This document shows positions 51,400 to 63,525 of a DNA stretch of 64,000 nt, piece after piece. The stretch spans positions 4,462,001 through 4,526,000 of the forward strand of contig NZ_CP049905.1 of the NCBI RefSeq assembly GCF_011305535.1, in the 5' to 3' direction. Position 1 is the stretch's first letter. Every line of letters begins with the position of its first letter. The position numbers were made by a program, and so were the translations under genes. The notes beneath the pieces were generated by a model that worked only from the letters and a program-made list of their open reading frames with translations, did not search any database and was not told the origin of the DNA. The DNA comes from Diaphorobacter sp. HDW4B (GTDB lineage: Bacteria > Pseudomonadota > Gammaproteobacteria > Burkholderiales > Burkholderiaceae_C).

Positions 51400-52446
51400 T
51401 CAGCGCACGGGCCAGCCGCTCAGGTGCTCCTGTGCAATGGTGCTGAGGGCGGTGATCCATGCGTTGTTGTCGTTCAGGCAGGGAATGTAGCGAAACTCCT
51501 TGCCCCCTGCATGAATAAAAGCTTCGCGCGCTTCCATGTTGATTTCTTCCAGCGTTTCCAGGCAGTCGCCGGTGAAGCCGGGGCACATCACATCGACCGT
51601 GCCAACGCCTTGCTTGGCCAGCTCGATCAACGTCGGTTCGGTGTAGGGCGTGAGCCATTCGGCCTTGCCGAAACGCGATTGGAACGTGACTTGGCAGCGC
51701 TCGGGCGCATGGCCCAATTCGGCGGCCAGCAGGCGCGCCGTCGTGCGGCATTCGTCGGCATACGGGTCGCCCAGCTTCACATTGCGCGCGGGAATGCCGT
51801 GAAAGCTCATCACCAGCTTGTCGGCCGGGCCGCCTTGCTTGCTCCAGTGATCACGCACGCTTTTTGCCAGCGCCTTGATGTAGGCGGGATGGTCGTGGTA
51901 ACTGTTCACAAAACGCAGCTCCGGCATGCGGCGCTGCTTGCCCAGCCACGCATACACATCATCGACGACGCTGGCCGTCGTGGTGCTCGAATACTGCGGA
52001 TAGAGCGGCAGCACCAGCACGCGGTCCACGCCTTGCTGTTGCAGCATGGCGAGCTGCGAAGAGATGGACGGGTTGCCGTAGCGCATCGCGTACGCCACCT
52101 GCACCGAGCGCACGCCCGCTTCGCCCAGCCAGCCGCGCAGCAGCGTGGTCTGCCTGGCGGTCCACACGGCCAGCGGCGAGCCTTCCTTCATCCAGATCGA
52201 CGCGTATTTGGTGGCCGACTTGGCAGGGCGGGTGCGCAGGATGATGCCGTGCAGGACGGGCAACCACGCCACGCGCGGAATCTCCACCACGCGCGGGTCG
52301 CCCAGAAACTGCGCCAGATAGCGCCGGAGCGCCGGTGCCGTGGGCTCGTCGGGGGTGCCCAGGTTGACCAGCAAGACCGCGCAGCGTGCGGTGGATGTTG
52401 TGACAGTGGATGATGCGGGAGAAATGGCGTCTTGTGGCGATGGCAT
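51400..52446 (-). CDS. hemH: Ferrochelatase
   Basis: 348 residues from the ATG at 52446; the frame continues upstream without conservation. Core motifs: CAVLLVNLGTPDEPTAPALRR near the N-terminus, VLVLPLYPQYSSTTTASV, MSFHGIPARN with the metal-ligand His, and VMCPGFTGDCLETLEEI with the conserved Glu pair. It inserts iron into protoporphyrin IX to make haem. Divergent from the haem enzyme katG with 262 bases between starts, and followed by the GST-like gene. An N-terminal 20-residue Ser/Thr-rich extension is not conserved. Confidence 0.96.
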   Translation of the reverse strand: MPSPQDAISPASSTVTTSTARCAVLLVNLGTPDEPTAPALRRYLAQFLGDPRVVEIPRVAWLPVLHGIILRTRPAKSATKYASIWMKEGSPLAVWTARQTTLLRGWLGEAGVRSVQVAYAMRYGNPSISSQLAMLQQQGVDRVLVLPLYPQYSSTTTASVVDDVYAWLGKQRRMPELRFVNSYHDHPAYIKALAKSVRDHWSKQGGPADKLVMSFHGIPARNVKLGDPYADECRTTARLLAAELGHAPERCQVTFQSRFGKAEWLTPYTEPTLIELAKQGVGTVDVMCPGFTGDCLETLEEINMEAREAFIHAGGKEFRYIPCLNDNNAWITALSTIAQEHLSGWPVR

Positions 52447-52693
52447 GTGTTCATTGTCGCAGGCTCGTGAGCGCATCGAATCGATGCTGCATCGCTGACG
52501 ATGCTTGGCAGAAAGCGTCTGCGTCCGACGAGGGTTTGCGTGACTTTTCCCTATGATGGACTTGCGTATATTCAATCGCCAAAAGCGCGCGAAATGGGCT
52601 TGTCACCCACATAATTTATAGCAATCGCTCAAGAGTTGTTAATTGTTTTATCGCCGCTGGTGCCGCAAGGCAAACAGTGCTCTGTTAGTTTGA

Positions 52694-54913
<2,220 letters not shown>

Positions 54914-54941
54914 TGCCCTGATCCTTCTTCACGGCTGACGA

Positions 54942-54970
54942 CAAAAGCGCCCAAGTGGCGCTTTTGTCTT
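54942..54970 (+). terminator. Terminator after katG
   Basis: CAAAAGCGCC (54942-54951) / GGCGCTTTTG (54957-54966), perfect 10-base stem, five-base loop, then TCTTT. Begins 28 bases after the katG stop. Confidence 0.88.
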
Positions 54971-55011
54971 TGGGGCCTTGTTGTCTTGCTTGCTCGGTTA
55001 TTCTCGGACGC

Positions 55012-55713
55012 ATGCACGAACTAGACACCTCCCGCATCAAAGCCATCACCATCGATCTGGACGACACCCTCTGGCCCGTGTGGCCGACGATCACTCGCGC
55101 GGAGGAGGTGCTCGCTGAATGGCTCAAGCACCACGCACCTGCCACGGCGGCGGCCTATCCGGATTCGCGTTCGCTGCGCAAGATTCGCGAGCGCATCGAG
55201 CTGGAGCGGCCCGAGCTGCGGATGGATCTGAGCGCGATGCGGCGCGAGTCGATTCGTGCGGCGCTTGCGGAAAGTGGTGACGATCCGGCGTTGGCGGAAC
55301 CTGCATTCGAGCTGTTCTTCGACGAGCGCCAGAAGGTGGTGCTGTTCGATGACGCGCTCGACACGCTGGAGTTTCTGGCGTCACGCTATCCGGTGGTCGC
55401 GATTTCCAACGGCAATGCGGATGTGCATCGCGTGGGCATCGGGCGCTTTTTCAAGGCGTCGCTCAGTGCGCAGAATTTCGGCATCGCCAAGCCCGATGTG
55501 CGCATCTTTCACGCGGGTGCGAAGCAGGCGGGGCATGCTTCGGGTGCGGTGCTGCACATCGGTGATGACGCCAAGCTCGATGTGGTCGGCGCGCTTGATG
55601 CGGGCATGCAGACGGCTTGGTTGAACATGAAAGAAAAAGCGTGGGAGCTGGATTCGACCAGACCCCACGCCACGGTGACCTCGCTGGCCGAGCTGCGCAC
55701 CATTCTGAGTTGA
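55012..55713 (+). CDS. HAD-family hydrolase (YigB/FMN phosphatase-like)
   Basis: 233 residues from the ATG at 55012. HAD motif I ITIDLDDTLWPVWP with nucleophile Asp15 and general acid Asp17; motif II VVAISNGNAD; motif III Lys in GIAKPDVRIFHAG; motif IV HIGDDAKLDVVGA. An alpha-helical cap lies between motif I and II. The DDTLWPVWP variant and length match the YigB subgroup, which acts on FMN and sugar phosphates. The substrate here is not fixed by sequence. Confidence 0.85.
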   Translation: MHELDTSRIKAITIDLDDTLWPVWPTITRAEEVLAEWLKHHAPATAAAYPDSRSLRKIRERIELERPELRMDLSAMRRESIRAALAESGDDPALAEPAFELFFDERQKVVLFDDALDTLEFLASRYPVVAISNGNADVHRVGIGRFFKASLSAQNFGIAKPDVRIFHAGAKQAGHASGAVLHIGDDAKLDVVGALDAGMQTAWLNMKEKAWELDSTRPHATVTSLAELRTILS

Positions 55714-55734
55714 AGGTGCGCTGACCAAGGGGGC

Positions 55735-56772
55735 TCAGTCCGGCTTCACCCCCGCACGCTTGAGCACCTTCTGCCAGCGCTGTTGCTCGGTCGAAATGAA
55801 TTGCGCAAACTGCGCTGGCGTGCCGCCGATGGCTTCGGCTGCGTCGCCTTGCAGGCGCTTTTGCGAGTCGGGGGCCTTCACGGCCTTGGCGCATTCGACG
55901 GCGAGTTTGTCGATGTATTCCTGCTTCATGGTGGATGGCGCGAGTATGCCGTACCACTGGGTCATTTCAAAGCCGGGGAAGCCTTGTTCGGCCACGGTCG
56001 GCACGTCTGGGATCTGCGGCAGGCGCTGGGTGGAGCCCGTTGCGATGCAGCGCACTTTGCCCGATTTGATGAACGGGAGCAGGGCGGCAGCGCCCACGGA
56101 TGCGGCGTCGAGACGACCCGCGAGCAGGTCCTGCATCATCGGGCCGGTGCCGCGATAGGGCACGTGCAGCATGAAGAAGTCGGCCGTCATCTTGAGGTAC
56201 TCGAACGCGAGGTGACCCGCGCTGCCATTGCCTGCCGAGCCGTAGCTGAGCTTGCCGGGGTTCTTCTTGGCGTAGGCGATCAGCTCGCGCAGGTTCTTGA
56301 CGGGCACGTCGGGATGCACGACATAGAGGCTCGGCACCTTGGCGAGCAGCGAGACGGGCTTGAAGTCCTTGTTCGCGTCGTAGGGCAGTTTCTCGAAGAT
56401 GTAGGGGTTCACCGCCAGCGTGCCGATGTGGCCGAGGATGACGGTGTGTTGATCGTCCGCGCGCGCGACTTCCTGCATGGCGATGTTGCCTGCCGCACCG
56501 GGTTTGTTGTCCACGTAGACGCTTTGGCCGAGTTGCTTGGTCAGCTCGGCAGCAGTGGAGCGCGCCACGATTTCGGAGCTTCCTCCGGGCGCGAACGGCA
56601 CGACGAAGCGCACCGATTTGCTGGGCCAGGCGGTTTCTGCATGCGCCCCGGCAGGAAGCAGCCCGGCCAACGTGGAGCCACCTGCCAGGGCCAATAGGTG
56701 GCGGCGGTTCAGCTTGCTCAGCGAAAGGGCGCGAACGCGGTCGCGCAGCAGTTGGTCGGGAGTGATCATCAT
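55735..56772 (-). CDS. Bug/TctC-family periplasmic solute receptor (orphan)
   Basis: 345 residues from the ATG pair at 56772/56769. N-terminal export region with LNRRHLLALAGGSTLAGLLPAGAHA, possibly Tat. Receptor core: VRFVVPFAPGGSSEIVARSTAAEL, DNKPGAAGNIAMQEVARA, LSYGSAGNGSAGHLAFEY and DVPTVAEQGFPGFEM. These receptors are hugely expanded in Comamonadaceae and Bordetella, mostly without adjacent permease genes, as here. Ligand unknown, usually a carboxylate. Confidence 0.92.
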   Translation of the reverse strand: MMITPDQLLRDRVRALSLSKLNRRHLLALAGGSTLAGLLPAGAHAETAWPSKSVRFVVPFAPGGSSEIVARSTAAELTKQLGQSVYVDNKPGAAGNIAMQEVARADDQHTVILGHIGTLAVNPYIFEKLPYDANKDFKPVSLLAKVPSLYVVHPDVPVKNLRELIAYAKKNPGKLSYGSAGNGSAGHLAFEYLKMTADFFMLHVPYRGTGPMMQDLLAGRLDAASVGAAALLPFIKSGKVRCIATGSTQRLPQIPDVPTVAEQGFPGFEMTQWYGILAPSTMKQEYIDKLAVECAKAVKAPDSQKRLQGDAAEAIGGTPAQFAQFISTEQQRWQKVLKRAGVKPD

Positions 56773-56885
56773 TTTTGTCCCCAATGGAAAGTACGGGAGC
56801 ACTGTTGTCTATAGATAGGCCCCATCTTGCCGTCTCAGGCTGTCGATTGGCTGTCAGAAAGATACGGGTTTTCGCGGGGGGATGA

Positions 56886-57215
56886 TCAGAATGTGATCTT
56901 GCCGGTCAACATGTCCCGCCACATCACCCAGTCGCCGCGAAAGCTGAACAGAGGGCGCTTGAAGCTGGCGGGGCGGTTTTTCTCGAAGACGAAATGTCCG
57001 ATCCATGCAAAGCCGTAGCCGCTCACGATGGCTGCGATGAGATACCAGATGTGGCCGGTAACGACGAGGCCGATCAGAAACAGCAGGGAGAGCGAGGTGC
57101 CGATGAAATGCAGTCGCCGGCAGGTGCGGTTGCTGTGCTCCTGCAGGTAGAACGGGTAGAACTCGGCGAAGGTCTTGAACGTGCGTGGGTCTACCGATGA
57201 GGACGGTGGAGACAT
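56886..57215 (-). CDS. DUF962/Mpo1-like membrane protein
   Basis: 109 residues. Motif FAEFYPFYLQEHSNRTCRRLHFIGT at the start includes the conserved H-x-N and H of the family, followed by two membrane segments (LSLLFLIGLVVTGHIWYLI, IVSGYGFAWIGHFVFEKNRPA) with a second conserved His. Mpo1, the yeast homologue, is an iron-dependent dioxygenase acting on 2-hydroxy fatty acids. Bacterial function is untested. Transcribed between a Bug receptor and an alpha/beta hydrolase on the same strand with gaps of about 110 bases. Confidence 0.85.
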   Translation of the reverse strand: MSPPSSSVDPRTFKTFAEFYPFYLQEHSNRTCRRLHFIGTSLSLLFLIGLVVTGHIWYLIAAIVSGYGFAWIGHFVFEKNRPASFKRPLFSFRGDWVMWRDMLTGKITF

Positions 57216-57327
57216 GATGGACTCCTTTCAGCCAAGAGCCATGGGTCTCCAGAGTTATACGCCCGGCTTGGCGAAAGGCCTAAACCGGACGTGTTTCAGG
57301 GGATTGGACGAACGCAGTGAGGCTCGT

Positions 57328-58137
57328 TCAACGCGCCAGAAAGTCGCGGATGGCGAACAGCGTCTGGTCGGGCGCTTCGGTCATCTGGTTGTGGCCGCTG
57401 GAGAGCTTGGCGACGCTGATCTGTTTGCCTGCGGCTTTGGCGGCGTCCATCAAACCCTTGGCAGCCTTGGGCGGCGTCATCTGGTCCTGATCGCCGAGCG
57501 CGAACAGCACCGGGCAGGTGAGTGCGGCCATCGCCGCTTCGCCGCCTGCGTAGGTGTCGCAGGCGTTGAAGCCGGTGTAGAGCAGATTGGTGTCGGCATT
57601 GCTTGCCAGCACGCGTTTGCCGAGGGCCACGCCCGCGCCGAACACCCAACTGCCAGCGCCATTGGGCGGTGACAGCGTGGCGCGCGAGAACACGTTGATC
57701 ATGTTGATGGCCTGATCGGGCGCTTTCACGGCGGATTCGAGCAGCGCGGGCGAGACCTTCATGGGATAAGCCGTGCCGACCAGCACCAGATGGCTCACGC
57801 GCTCCTTGAGTTGCGCGGCGGCCTGCATGGCGATCAGGCTGCCCCAGCTGTGGCCGATGAGCGCCGCTTTTTCCAGACCTTGGGCGTCCATCAACTGGCC
57901 GATGAAGGTGGCCGCTTCTTCCACACTGGTCGGTGCTTTGCCGCCACTCTTGCGGTGGCCGGGCAGGTCAATGGCGAGCACATTCCAGCCGTGGTTGGCC
58001 ATGTAGCGGCTTTGCAGCGCCCACACACTGTGGTCGCACAGCACGCCGTGGATGAAGATGGCGGTGGGCTTGGCGGCGTCGAAGGACTTGCCGCCGGTGT
58101 AGGCGTAAATTGGGGCGCCATGGACGTCGATGTTCAT
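57328..58137 (-). CDS. Alpha/beta hydrolase
   Basis: 269 residues. HG oxyanion motif FIHGVLCDHSVW (about 29-40), nucleophile Ser97 in LIGHSWGSLIA, acid in FALGDQDQMTP, and catalytic His in LSSGHNQMTEAP. No signal peptide. The gene overlaps the GNAT gene by four bases (ATGA), and the O-acetylhomoserine sulfhydrylase precedes, so the three form an operon metY-GNAT-hydrolase. An activity toward an acetylated amino acid derivative is possible from that context but unproven. Confidence 0.87.
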   Translation of the reverse strand: MNIDVHGAPIYAYTGGKSFDAAKPTAIFIHGVLCDHSVWALQSRYMANHGWNVLAIDLPGHRKSGGKAPTSVEEAATFIGQLMDAQGLEKAALIGHSWGSLIAMQAAAQLKERVSHLVLVGTAYPMKVSPALLESAVKAPDQAINMINVFSRATLSPPNGAGSWVFGAGVALGKRVLASNADTNLLYTGFNACDTYAGGEAAMAALTCPVLFALGDQDQMTPPKAAKGLMDAAKAAGKQISVAKLSSGHNQMTEAPDQTLFAIRDFLAR

Positions 58138-58613
58138 GCGCGTGTCTCCTGAGAAATAGGTGTTGGGTGGGGGGCCGCCGCTGCCTGTGCTGGCAGATCG
58201 GGAATCAGCCGTTTGCCGAGCGAGACCGTGTGATCGTTGGTGTAGCCAATGCGTTCGTAGAAGGCGATCACCGCGTCGTTGCCGCTGCGGATCTGCAGGC
58301 TCAGCTTGGGGCAGCCGCGCTCGGTGAGCATGGCTTCGCCGCGCTGCATCAGCGTGCGCGCATGGCCCTTGCGTTGGTGCGCGGGATGCACGGCCAGGTA
58401 ATTCACCCAGCCGCGATGGCCCTCGTAGCCGAACATCACGCTGGCGATGATCTCGCCGCCGTCATCGACGCCGACAAGAAACATCTCGGGTTGCACCGAC
58501 AGCTTGCGCTCGATGTCCTTGTACGGATTGTTCCAGAGACGTGTGAGCCCGCAGTCGTTCCACAGCTGGACGACGGCTTGCGTATCCGCAATGGCAAACG
58601 CGCGAATCTGCAT
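58134..58613 (-). CDS. GNAT-family acetyltransferase (YpeA-like)
   Basis: 159 residues from the ATG at 58613. GNAT fold with MQIRAFAIADTQAVVQLWNDCGL at the start and the acetyl-CoA loop VHPAHQRKGHARTLM (Q/R-x-x-G-x-A type), then FYERIGYTNDHTVSLGKRL. The layout is that of YpeA, an uncharacterised acetyltransferase of many proteobacteria. It sits 5 bases after the sulfhydrylase stop and overlaps the hydrolase start. The C-terminal 20 residues are Ala/Pro-rich and variable. Confidence 0.88.
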   Translation of the reverse strand: MQIRAFAIADTQAVVQLWNDCGLTRLWNNPYKDIERKLSVQPEMFLVGVDDGGEIIASVMFGYEGHRGWVNYLAVHPAHQRKGHARTLMQRGEAMLTERGCPKLSLQIRSGNDAVIAFYERIGYTNDHTVSLGKRLIPDLPAQAAAAPHPTPISQETRA

Positions 58614-58618
58614 GGCGA

Positions 58619-59917
<1,299 letters not shown>

Positions 59918-59989
59918 TCATGTCTCCAAGATGATCAAATTGCCTGCAATTGTGGGCTATATTTCCGAAAGATTCGGTCTGCGGCGGCT

Positions 59990-60022
59990 CTTAGGTGACA
60001 GTCGTCCGTAGCAGACCCTAAG
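59990..60022 (+). promoter_or_regulatory. Inverted repeat covering the ribosome-binding site of the CBS gene
   Basis: CTTAGG (59990-59995) pairs with CCTAAG (60017-60022); the second arm overlaps the AAGGAG ribosome-binding site of the gene at 60033. Folding would hide the site. The 21-base loop is long, so stability is uncertain. Confidence 0.3.
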
Positions 60023-60032
60023 GAGATACCCC

Positions 60033-60482
60033 ATGAAAGTCAGCGACATCCTGCGTGTCAAGGGCAATACGCTCTATACCGCGACCCCCGACGAACCCCT
60101 TGCGCAGGCGGTGGCAGTCATGTCCGAAAAAGACATTGGCTCGCTCGTCGTGATGGAGCACGGCGACTTGGTCGGCATGCTCACGTTCCGCGAAGTGATT
60201 CAGGCGTTGCAGAAGAACGGCGGCAGCGTCGGAACCATGCTGGTGCGCTCGTCGATGGACGACGCGCCGCTGACCTGCACGCTGGAAACCGACATGGACG
60301 AGGTGCGTCGGATGATGCTCAACCAACATGCGCGCTACATGCCTGTGATGGACAAGCGGATGTTGATGGGGGTGATCAGTTTTTATGACGTGGCGAAGGC
60401 TGTGGTGGACAGTCAGAACTTTGAGAACAAGTTGCTCAAGGCTTATATCCGGGATTGGCCTGAGCAGAATCAGTCGGTCTGA
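60033..60482 (+). CDS. Twin-CBS-domain protein
   Basis: 149 residues consisting of two CBS motifs (about 8-66: DILRVKGNTLYTATPDEPLAQAV; 75-135: MDDAPLTCTLETDMDEVRRMM). Such stand-alone pairs bind adenosine nucleotides and regulate partners. AAGGAG is eight bases before the ATG. Divergent from metY with 115 bases between starts. No partner is evident. Confidence 0.92.
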   Translation: MKVSDILRVKGNTLYTATPDEPLAQAVAVMSEKDIGSLVVMEHGDLVGMLTFREVIQALQKNGGSVGTMLVRSSMDDAPLTCTLETDMDEVRRMMLNQHARYMPVMDKRMLMGVISFYDVAKAVVDSQNFENKLLKAYIRDWPEQNQSV

Positions 60483-60528
60483 TTCTTTGTTCTTGGGCCT
60501 TGCGCTTTTTGGAGGGCGGGTGCCGGGT

Positions 60529-60570
60529 CTCGCCCCGGCGGGCGAGTCACTTTTGCTTGCGCGCAAAAGT
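60529..60570. repeat. Dispersed hairpin repeat element downstream of the CBS gene
   Basis: Two adjacent hairpins: CTCGCC (60529-60534) / GGCGAG (60541-60546), and ACTTTTGC (60549-60556) / GCAAAAGT (60563-60570) with a TTGCGC loop. The block GGGCGGGTGCCGGGTCTCGCC... followed by the ACTTTTGC hairpin and AAAAGTAACCAAAA resembles a repeat I recall from many intergenic regions of Comamonadaceae and other proteobacteria. The rest of the 240-base gap to 60723 has no gene. Confidence 0.6.
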
Positions 60571-60722
60571 AACCAAAACGCGCTTTGAATACCTGCGGCA
60601 AAACTCACTTCGCACCGTAGGCGCTCCGTTCAGACAGCTTGCCGCAAGTCAGTTTAGAAGAGGTGTGTTTCGGCACTTCGCTTTGCTCGTGCCTGGTTCT
60701 CGCGACTTCGCGAGATTTGGGG

Positions 60723-61877
60723 TCAGGTGGGGGTGGCTCCGGAGCCTGAAAACTCGGGCTTTTTTCGTTTGTCTGTCCAGTTCATCAAGCCATTTCGCAC
60801 ACGCTTTGAAAGCGGTGCTTCCACTGCGTAGTGGAACAGCGCACCCGTGCAGACGCCGCACACCAGGTAGACCACGAACTCCATCCAGTCCAGTGCGTTG
60901 GCGTTGTGGATGCTCAGCCACGACATGATCTGCGCTGCGGCCATGAAGCCGAGTTTGTGGGTAAGGTAGATCGAGTACGAGATCGTGCCCAGCCACACCA
61001 GCCAGCGGGCGACGGGGAGCTGGATCGTTTTGCTGGCCAGCGCGATCAGCAGGAAGATCGCGAAGACGGTGAGGCCACCGTTTTCGATGGTGGGGCCGTA
61101 GAGCGTGGGCGTGTGTGTTTCGGGGACGGTGGCGAAGGCGATGGATGCGGCGAGCAGCATGGCGATGGCCAGTGGGCGCTTGGGTTGGCTCCAGTCGCGG
61201 GTGTAGAGCCAGCCGGCAAACAGGCCGAACACGAATTCCCAGACCATGGGGTTGACCAGCAGCGCCAGATAGTGGCTGCCGCTGACCGCTGGCTGGTGGT
61301 AGAACGACAGATTCCATTCCTGCTGGAGCAACGGGTAGAGCACCAGTCCCGGTGCGAGCAGGGCGGCGACGATCCACCAGCGCCATTTTTTCGAGAACAG
61401 CGAAATGGCGATCACCACGTAGAAATAGGCCTCGAAGCAAAGCGTCCAGGCCACGTCCACGGGCAGCAGGAAGAATTCGGATGCCTTGGCGCTGACTGGG
61501 CGGAAGACGAGCTGGCTCACGACCTCGGCGAAGTAGGCGGCAGGAAATTCTCCCGCCTTCATCCACGCCATGCCCAGATAGATCAGGCTCACCACCAGAA
61601 ACAGCGGCCAGATGCGGGCAAAGCGCTTGATCCCGAAGTCAGCCACGTAACGGCGTGAGCCGTCGCAGTTCTGCGTGGTCAAGTACATGATGAAGCCGCT
61701 GATCACGAAGAACAGGTCTACGCCCAGTGCGCCGTGGGCGAAGTATTTCCACGCAAGCTCTTTGTGGGCCGGTTGCGAAAGAGTCCAACCGGCATGCGTG
61801 ACGACGACAAAGACCGCGGCGAAGCCGCGCAAGGCTTGCAACCAATCGATGGTTGCCCCTTGACGAGGGTGAGACAT
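60723..61877 (-). CDS. Acyltransferase 3 family membrane protein
   Basis: 384 residues with about 10 membrane segments. N-terminal WLQALRGFAAVFVVVTHAGWTL contains the catalytic His of the family (R-G-x..H), followed by LGVDLFFVISGFIMY and RFARIWPLFLVVSLIY. These enzymes O-acetylate sugars of exopolysaccharide, LPS or peptidoglycan at the membrane. No polysaccharide cluster is adjacent, so the acceptor is unknown. The 261 bases upstream contain a short AGCGA-CCAT-TCGCT hairpin near 62060 and no supported gene. Confidence 0.9.
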   Translation of the reverse strand: MSHPRQGATIDWLQALRGFAAVFVVVTHAGWTLSQPAHKELAWKYFAHGALGVDLFFVISGFIMYLTTQNCDGSRRYVADFGIKRFARIWPLFLVVSLIYLGMAWMKAGEFPAAYFAEVVSQLVFRPVSAKASEFFLLPVDVAWTLCFEAYFYVVIAISLFSKKWRWWIVAALLAPGLVLYPLLQQEWNLSFYHQPAVSGSHYLALLVNPMVWEFVFGLFAGWLYTRDWSQPKRPLAIAMLLAASIAFATVPETHTPTLYGPTIENGGLTVFAIFLLIALASKTIQLPVARWLVWLGTISYSIYLTHKLGFMAAAQIMSWLSIHNANALDWMEFVVYLVCGVCTGALFHYAVEAPLSKRVRNGLMNWTDKRKKPEFSGSGATPT

Positions 61878-62138
61878 GGGTGCGGCGGGGAGGTGGCTTG
61901 TTGCGGCGGTGTTGGGCTACGGACAGCTTCTTGCGCAACAGGACGGAGAGGCAGCGTTCTGCAAGGGCTCGTTCAAAACAGCGGCTGTCTGTCAGGCACG
62001 AGCCTTGTGGCGAAAGGCGTGAAGGGAGCGCGAACTGAAAAGGCTCAAGAAATAAAGTCAGCGACCATTCGCTGGTCCGACGATTATCCGTGTAAATGTA
62101 AGCGGTGTACGAAAAAAATTCAGTCAACCACCTTGCTT

Positions 62139-63419
62139 TCAGCGGAAGCGCACGAGCCTTCGCGTGGCGTCATGTGTGCTTGTTCCCGGTGGTGATGAAA
62201 CGTGCTCATCCTCCACCGGGTAGACAGCCCGAGGCCGAATCAACTGGCCGCTGGCGACCTGTTCCTGAGCGTGCGCCATCCAGCCGACGGATCGGCCCAG
62301 CGCGAACAAAACGAAGGCCGTGCCACGCGGCAGTTGCAGGCTGCGCTGGATGGCGACGAGGGCGTAGTCGAGGCTGGGATGGAGGCCCGTCAGTTCAAGC
62401 ACCTTGGCCGTGAGACTTTGCACTTCCGGCTGCGTGGGCATGGCGGCGAGCAAGGCACTGCTGCGCGGATCACCCTGCGGGTAGAGCGGGTGCCCAAAGC
62501 CAGCGCAGTAGCTGGGTGTTTGTCCGATCTGAGTTTCGTGCAGAAGCCTTTGCAGACTGCTGGCCAGCCCACCGGTGTCGCGACTGCTTGCGTGCCAGTC
62601 GTCCCAATGCTGATCGATCAGCGCGGCCATTCCGCCATGCTTGGGGCCGGACAGTGCGGCAAGGCCCGCGCCCAGGCTGGCGTGCAGACTCGCTCCGGTC
62701 GATGCCACCACGCGCACGGCGAAGGTCGAGGCGTTGAGTTCGTGATCCGCGCAGAGCACGAGTGCGCGGCGCAACAGGTCGGCGGCGTCATCGGTCAACT
62801 GCCAATGTTGCTGCAAGCGCTGGTGAATCGGCGTGGCGCAGTCTTCAGAAGAAAACGGCTGGCCGAGCAGGGCGGAGCACATGGCATGGACATACGGCAT
62901 CTGTGCTTCGCAAGTCGCAGTCGCGTCTTTTGCAAGTGACGTGGCCATGTCAAACCAGCGGGTCAGCACCTGGCTTGCATTGGGCAGTGGTTCGCCGCTG
63001 CGTGGAGAGACTGGTGGCTTGATTTGTTTGGGCGCCCGCATTGGTTCGCATTGCCAAAGCAGCGCGGCCACGTCTTCCAGCGATGCGTGTTCGGCTAGTT
63101 CCACCGCGTTGCGTCCCCGGTAGAAGAATTGCCCGTCCGAGACCCGCGTGATCGCAGACGGCAGCACGGCCTGTCCCCAGTCGAGGGCTGACTGCGCCAC
63201 CTTGGCGGGATTGCGTATGGCGGCGCGCTGACGGGCCAGCCGCGTCACGTCGGACAGCAGATAGCTGCTGCCCTTTTGTTGGGGCAAACGCTGGGCGCGC
63301 AAGAGTCCACGGCTGACATAGCTGTACAAGCTGGCGCGCTTCACGCCCAGCAAGGTGGCCGCTTCTTCGGCGGAAATCCATGGGGAATCTGGAGGTGTTG
63401 CGGGCTTGCTGGAAGGCAT
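62139..63419 (-). CDS. Citrate synthase-family protein with N-terminal HTH domain
   Basis: 426 residues. Residues 14-62 look like a MerR/excisionase-type helix-turn-helix (ISAEEAATLLGVKRASLYSYV, then SRGLLRAQR and YLLSDVTRLARQR). The rest is a citrate synthase fold with the catalytic set: H226 in CADHELNASTFAVRV, H261 in GPKHGG, and H310 / D317 in FGHPLYPQGDPR. So it may still be an enzyme with a DNA-binding arm. It starts 106 bases from a divergent CoA-transferase gene. Substrate unknown; the compact length and extra domain separate it from GltA. Confidence 0.87.
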   Translation of the reverse strand: MPSSKPATPPDSPWISAEEAATLLGVKRASLYSYVSRGLLRAQRLPQQKGSSYLLSDVTRLARQRAAIRNPAKVAQSALDWGQAVLPSAITRVSDGQFFYRGRNAVELAEHASLEDVAALLWQCEPMRAPKQIKPPVSPRSGEPLPNASQVLTRWFDMATSLAKDATATCEAQMPYVHAMCSALLGQPFSSEDCATPIHQRLQQHWQLTDDAADLLRRALVLCADHELNASTFAVRVVASTGASLHASLGAGLAALSGPKHGGMAALIDQHWDDWHASSRDTGGLASSLQRLLHETQIGQTPSYCAGFGHPLYPQGDPRSSALLAAMPTQPEVQSLTAKVLELTGLHPSLDYALVAIQRSLQLPRGTAFVLFALGRSVGWMAHAQEQVASGQLIRPRAVYPVEDEHVSSPPGTSTHDATRRLVRFR

Positions 63420-63525
63420 GCCGCATTATCTGGCGTGCGGTGTGGATTGGCCCGATCAAGATTGACCGATGCGGGTCGCGCTGCTGCAATGCGCCCCATG
63501 AACAGCCTGTTGTGGAGCGTTGAAG

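Noticed and set aside
55735-56772. Bug receptor considered as part of a second tripartite transporter
   Set aside because: No TctA/TctB-like genes are nearby; orphan receptors are the rule in this group.
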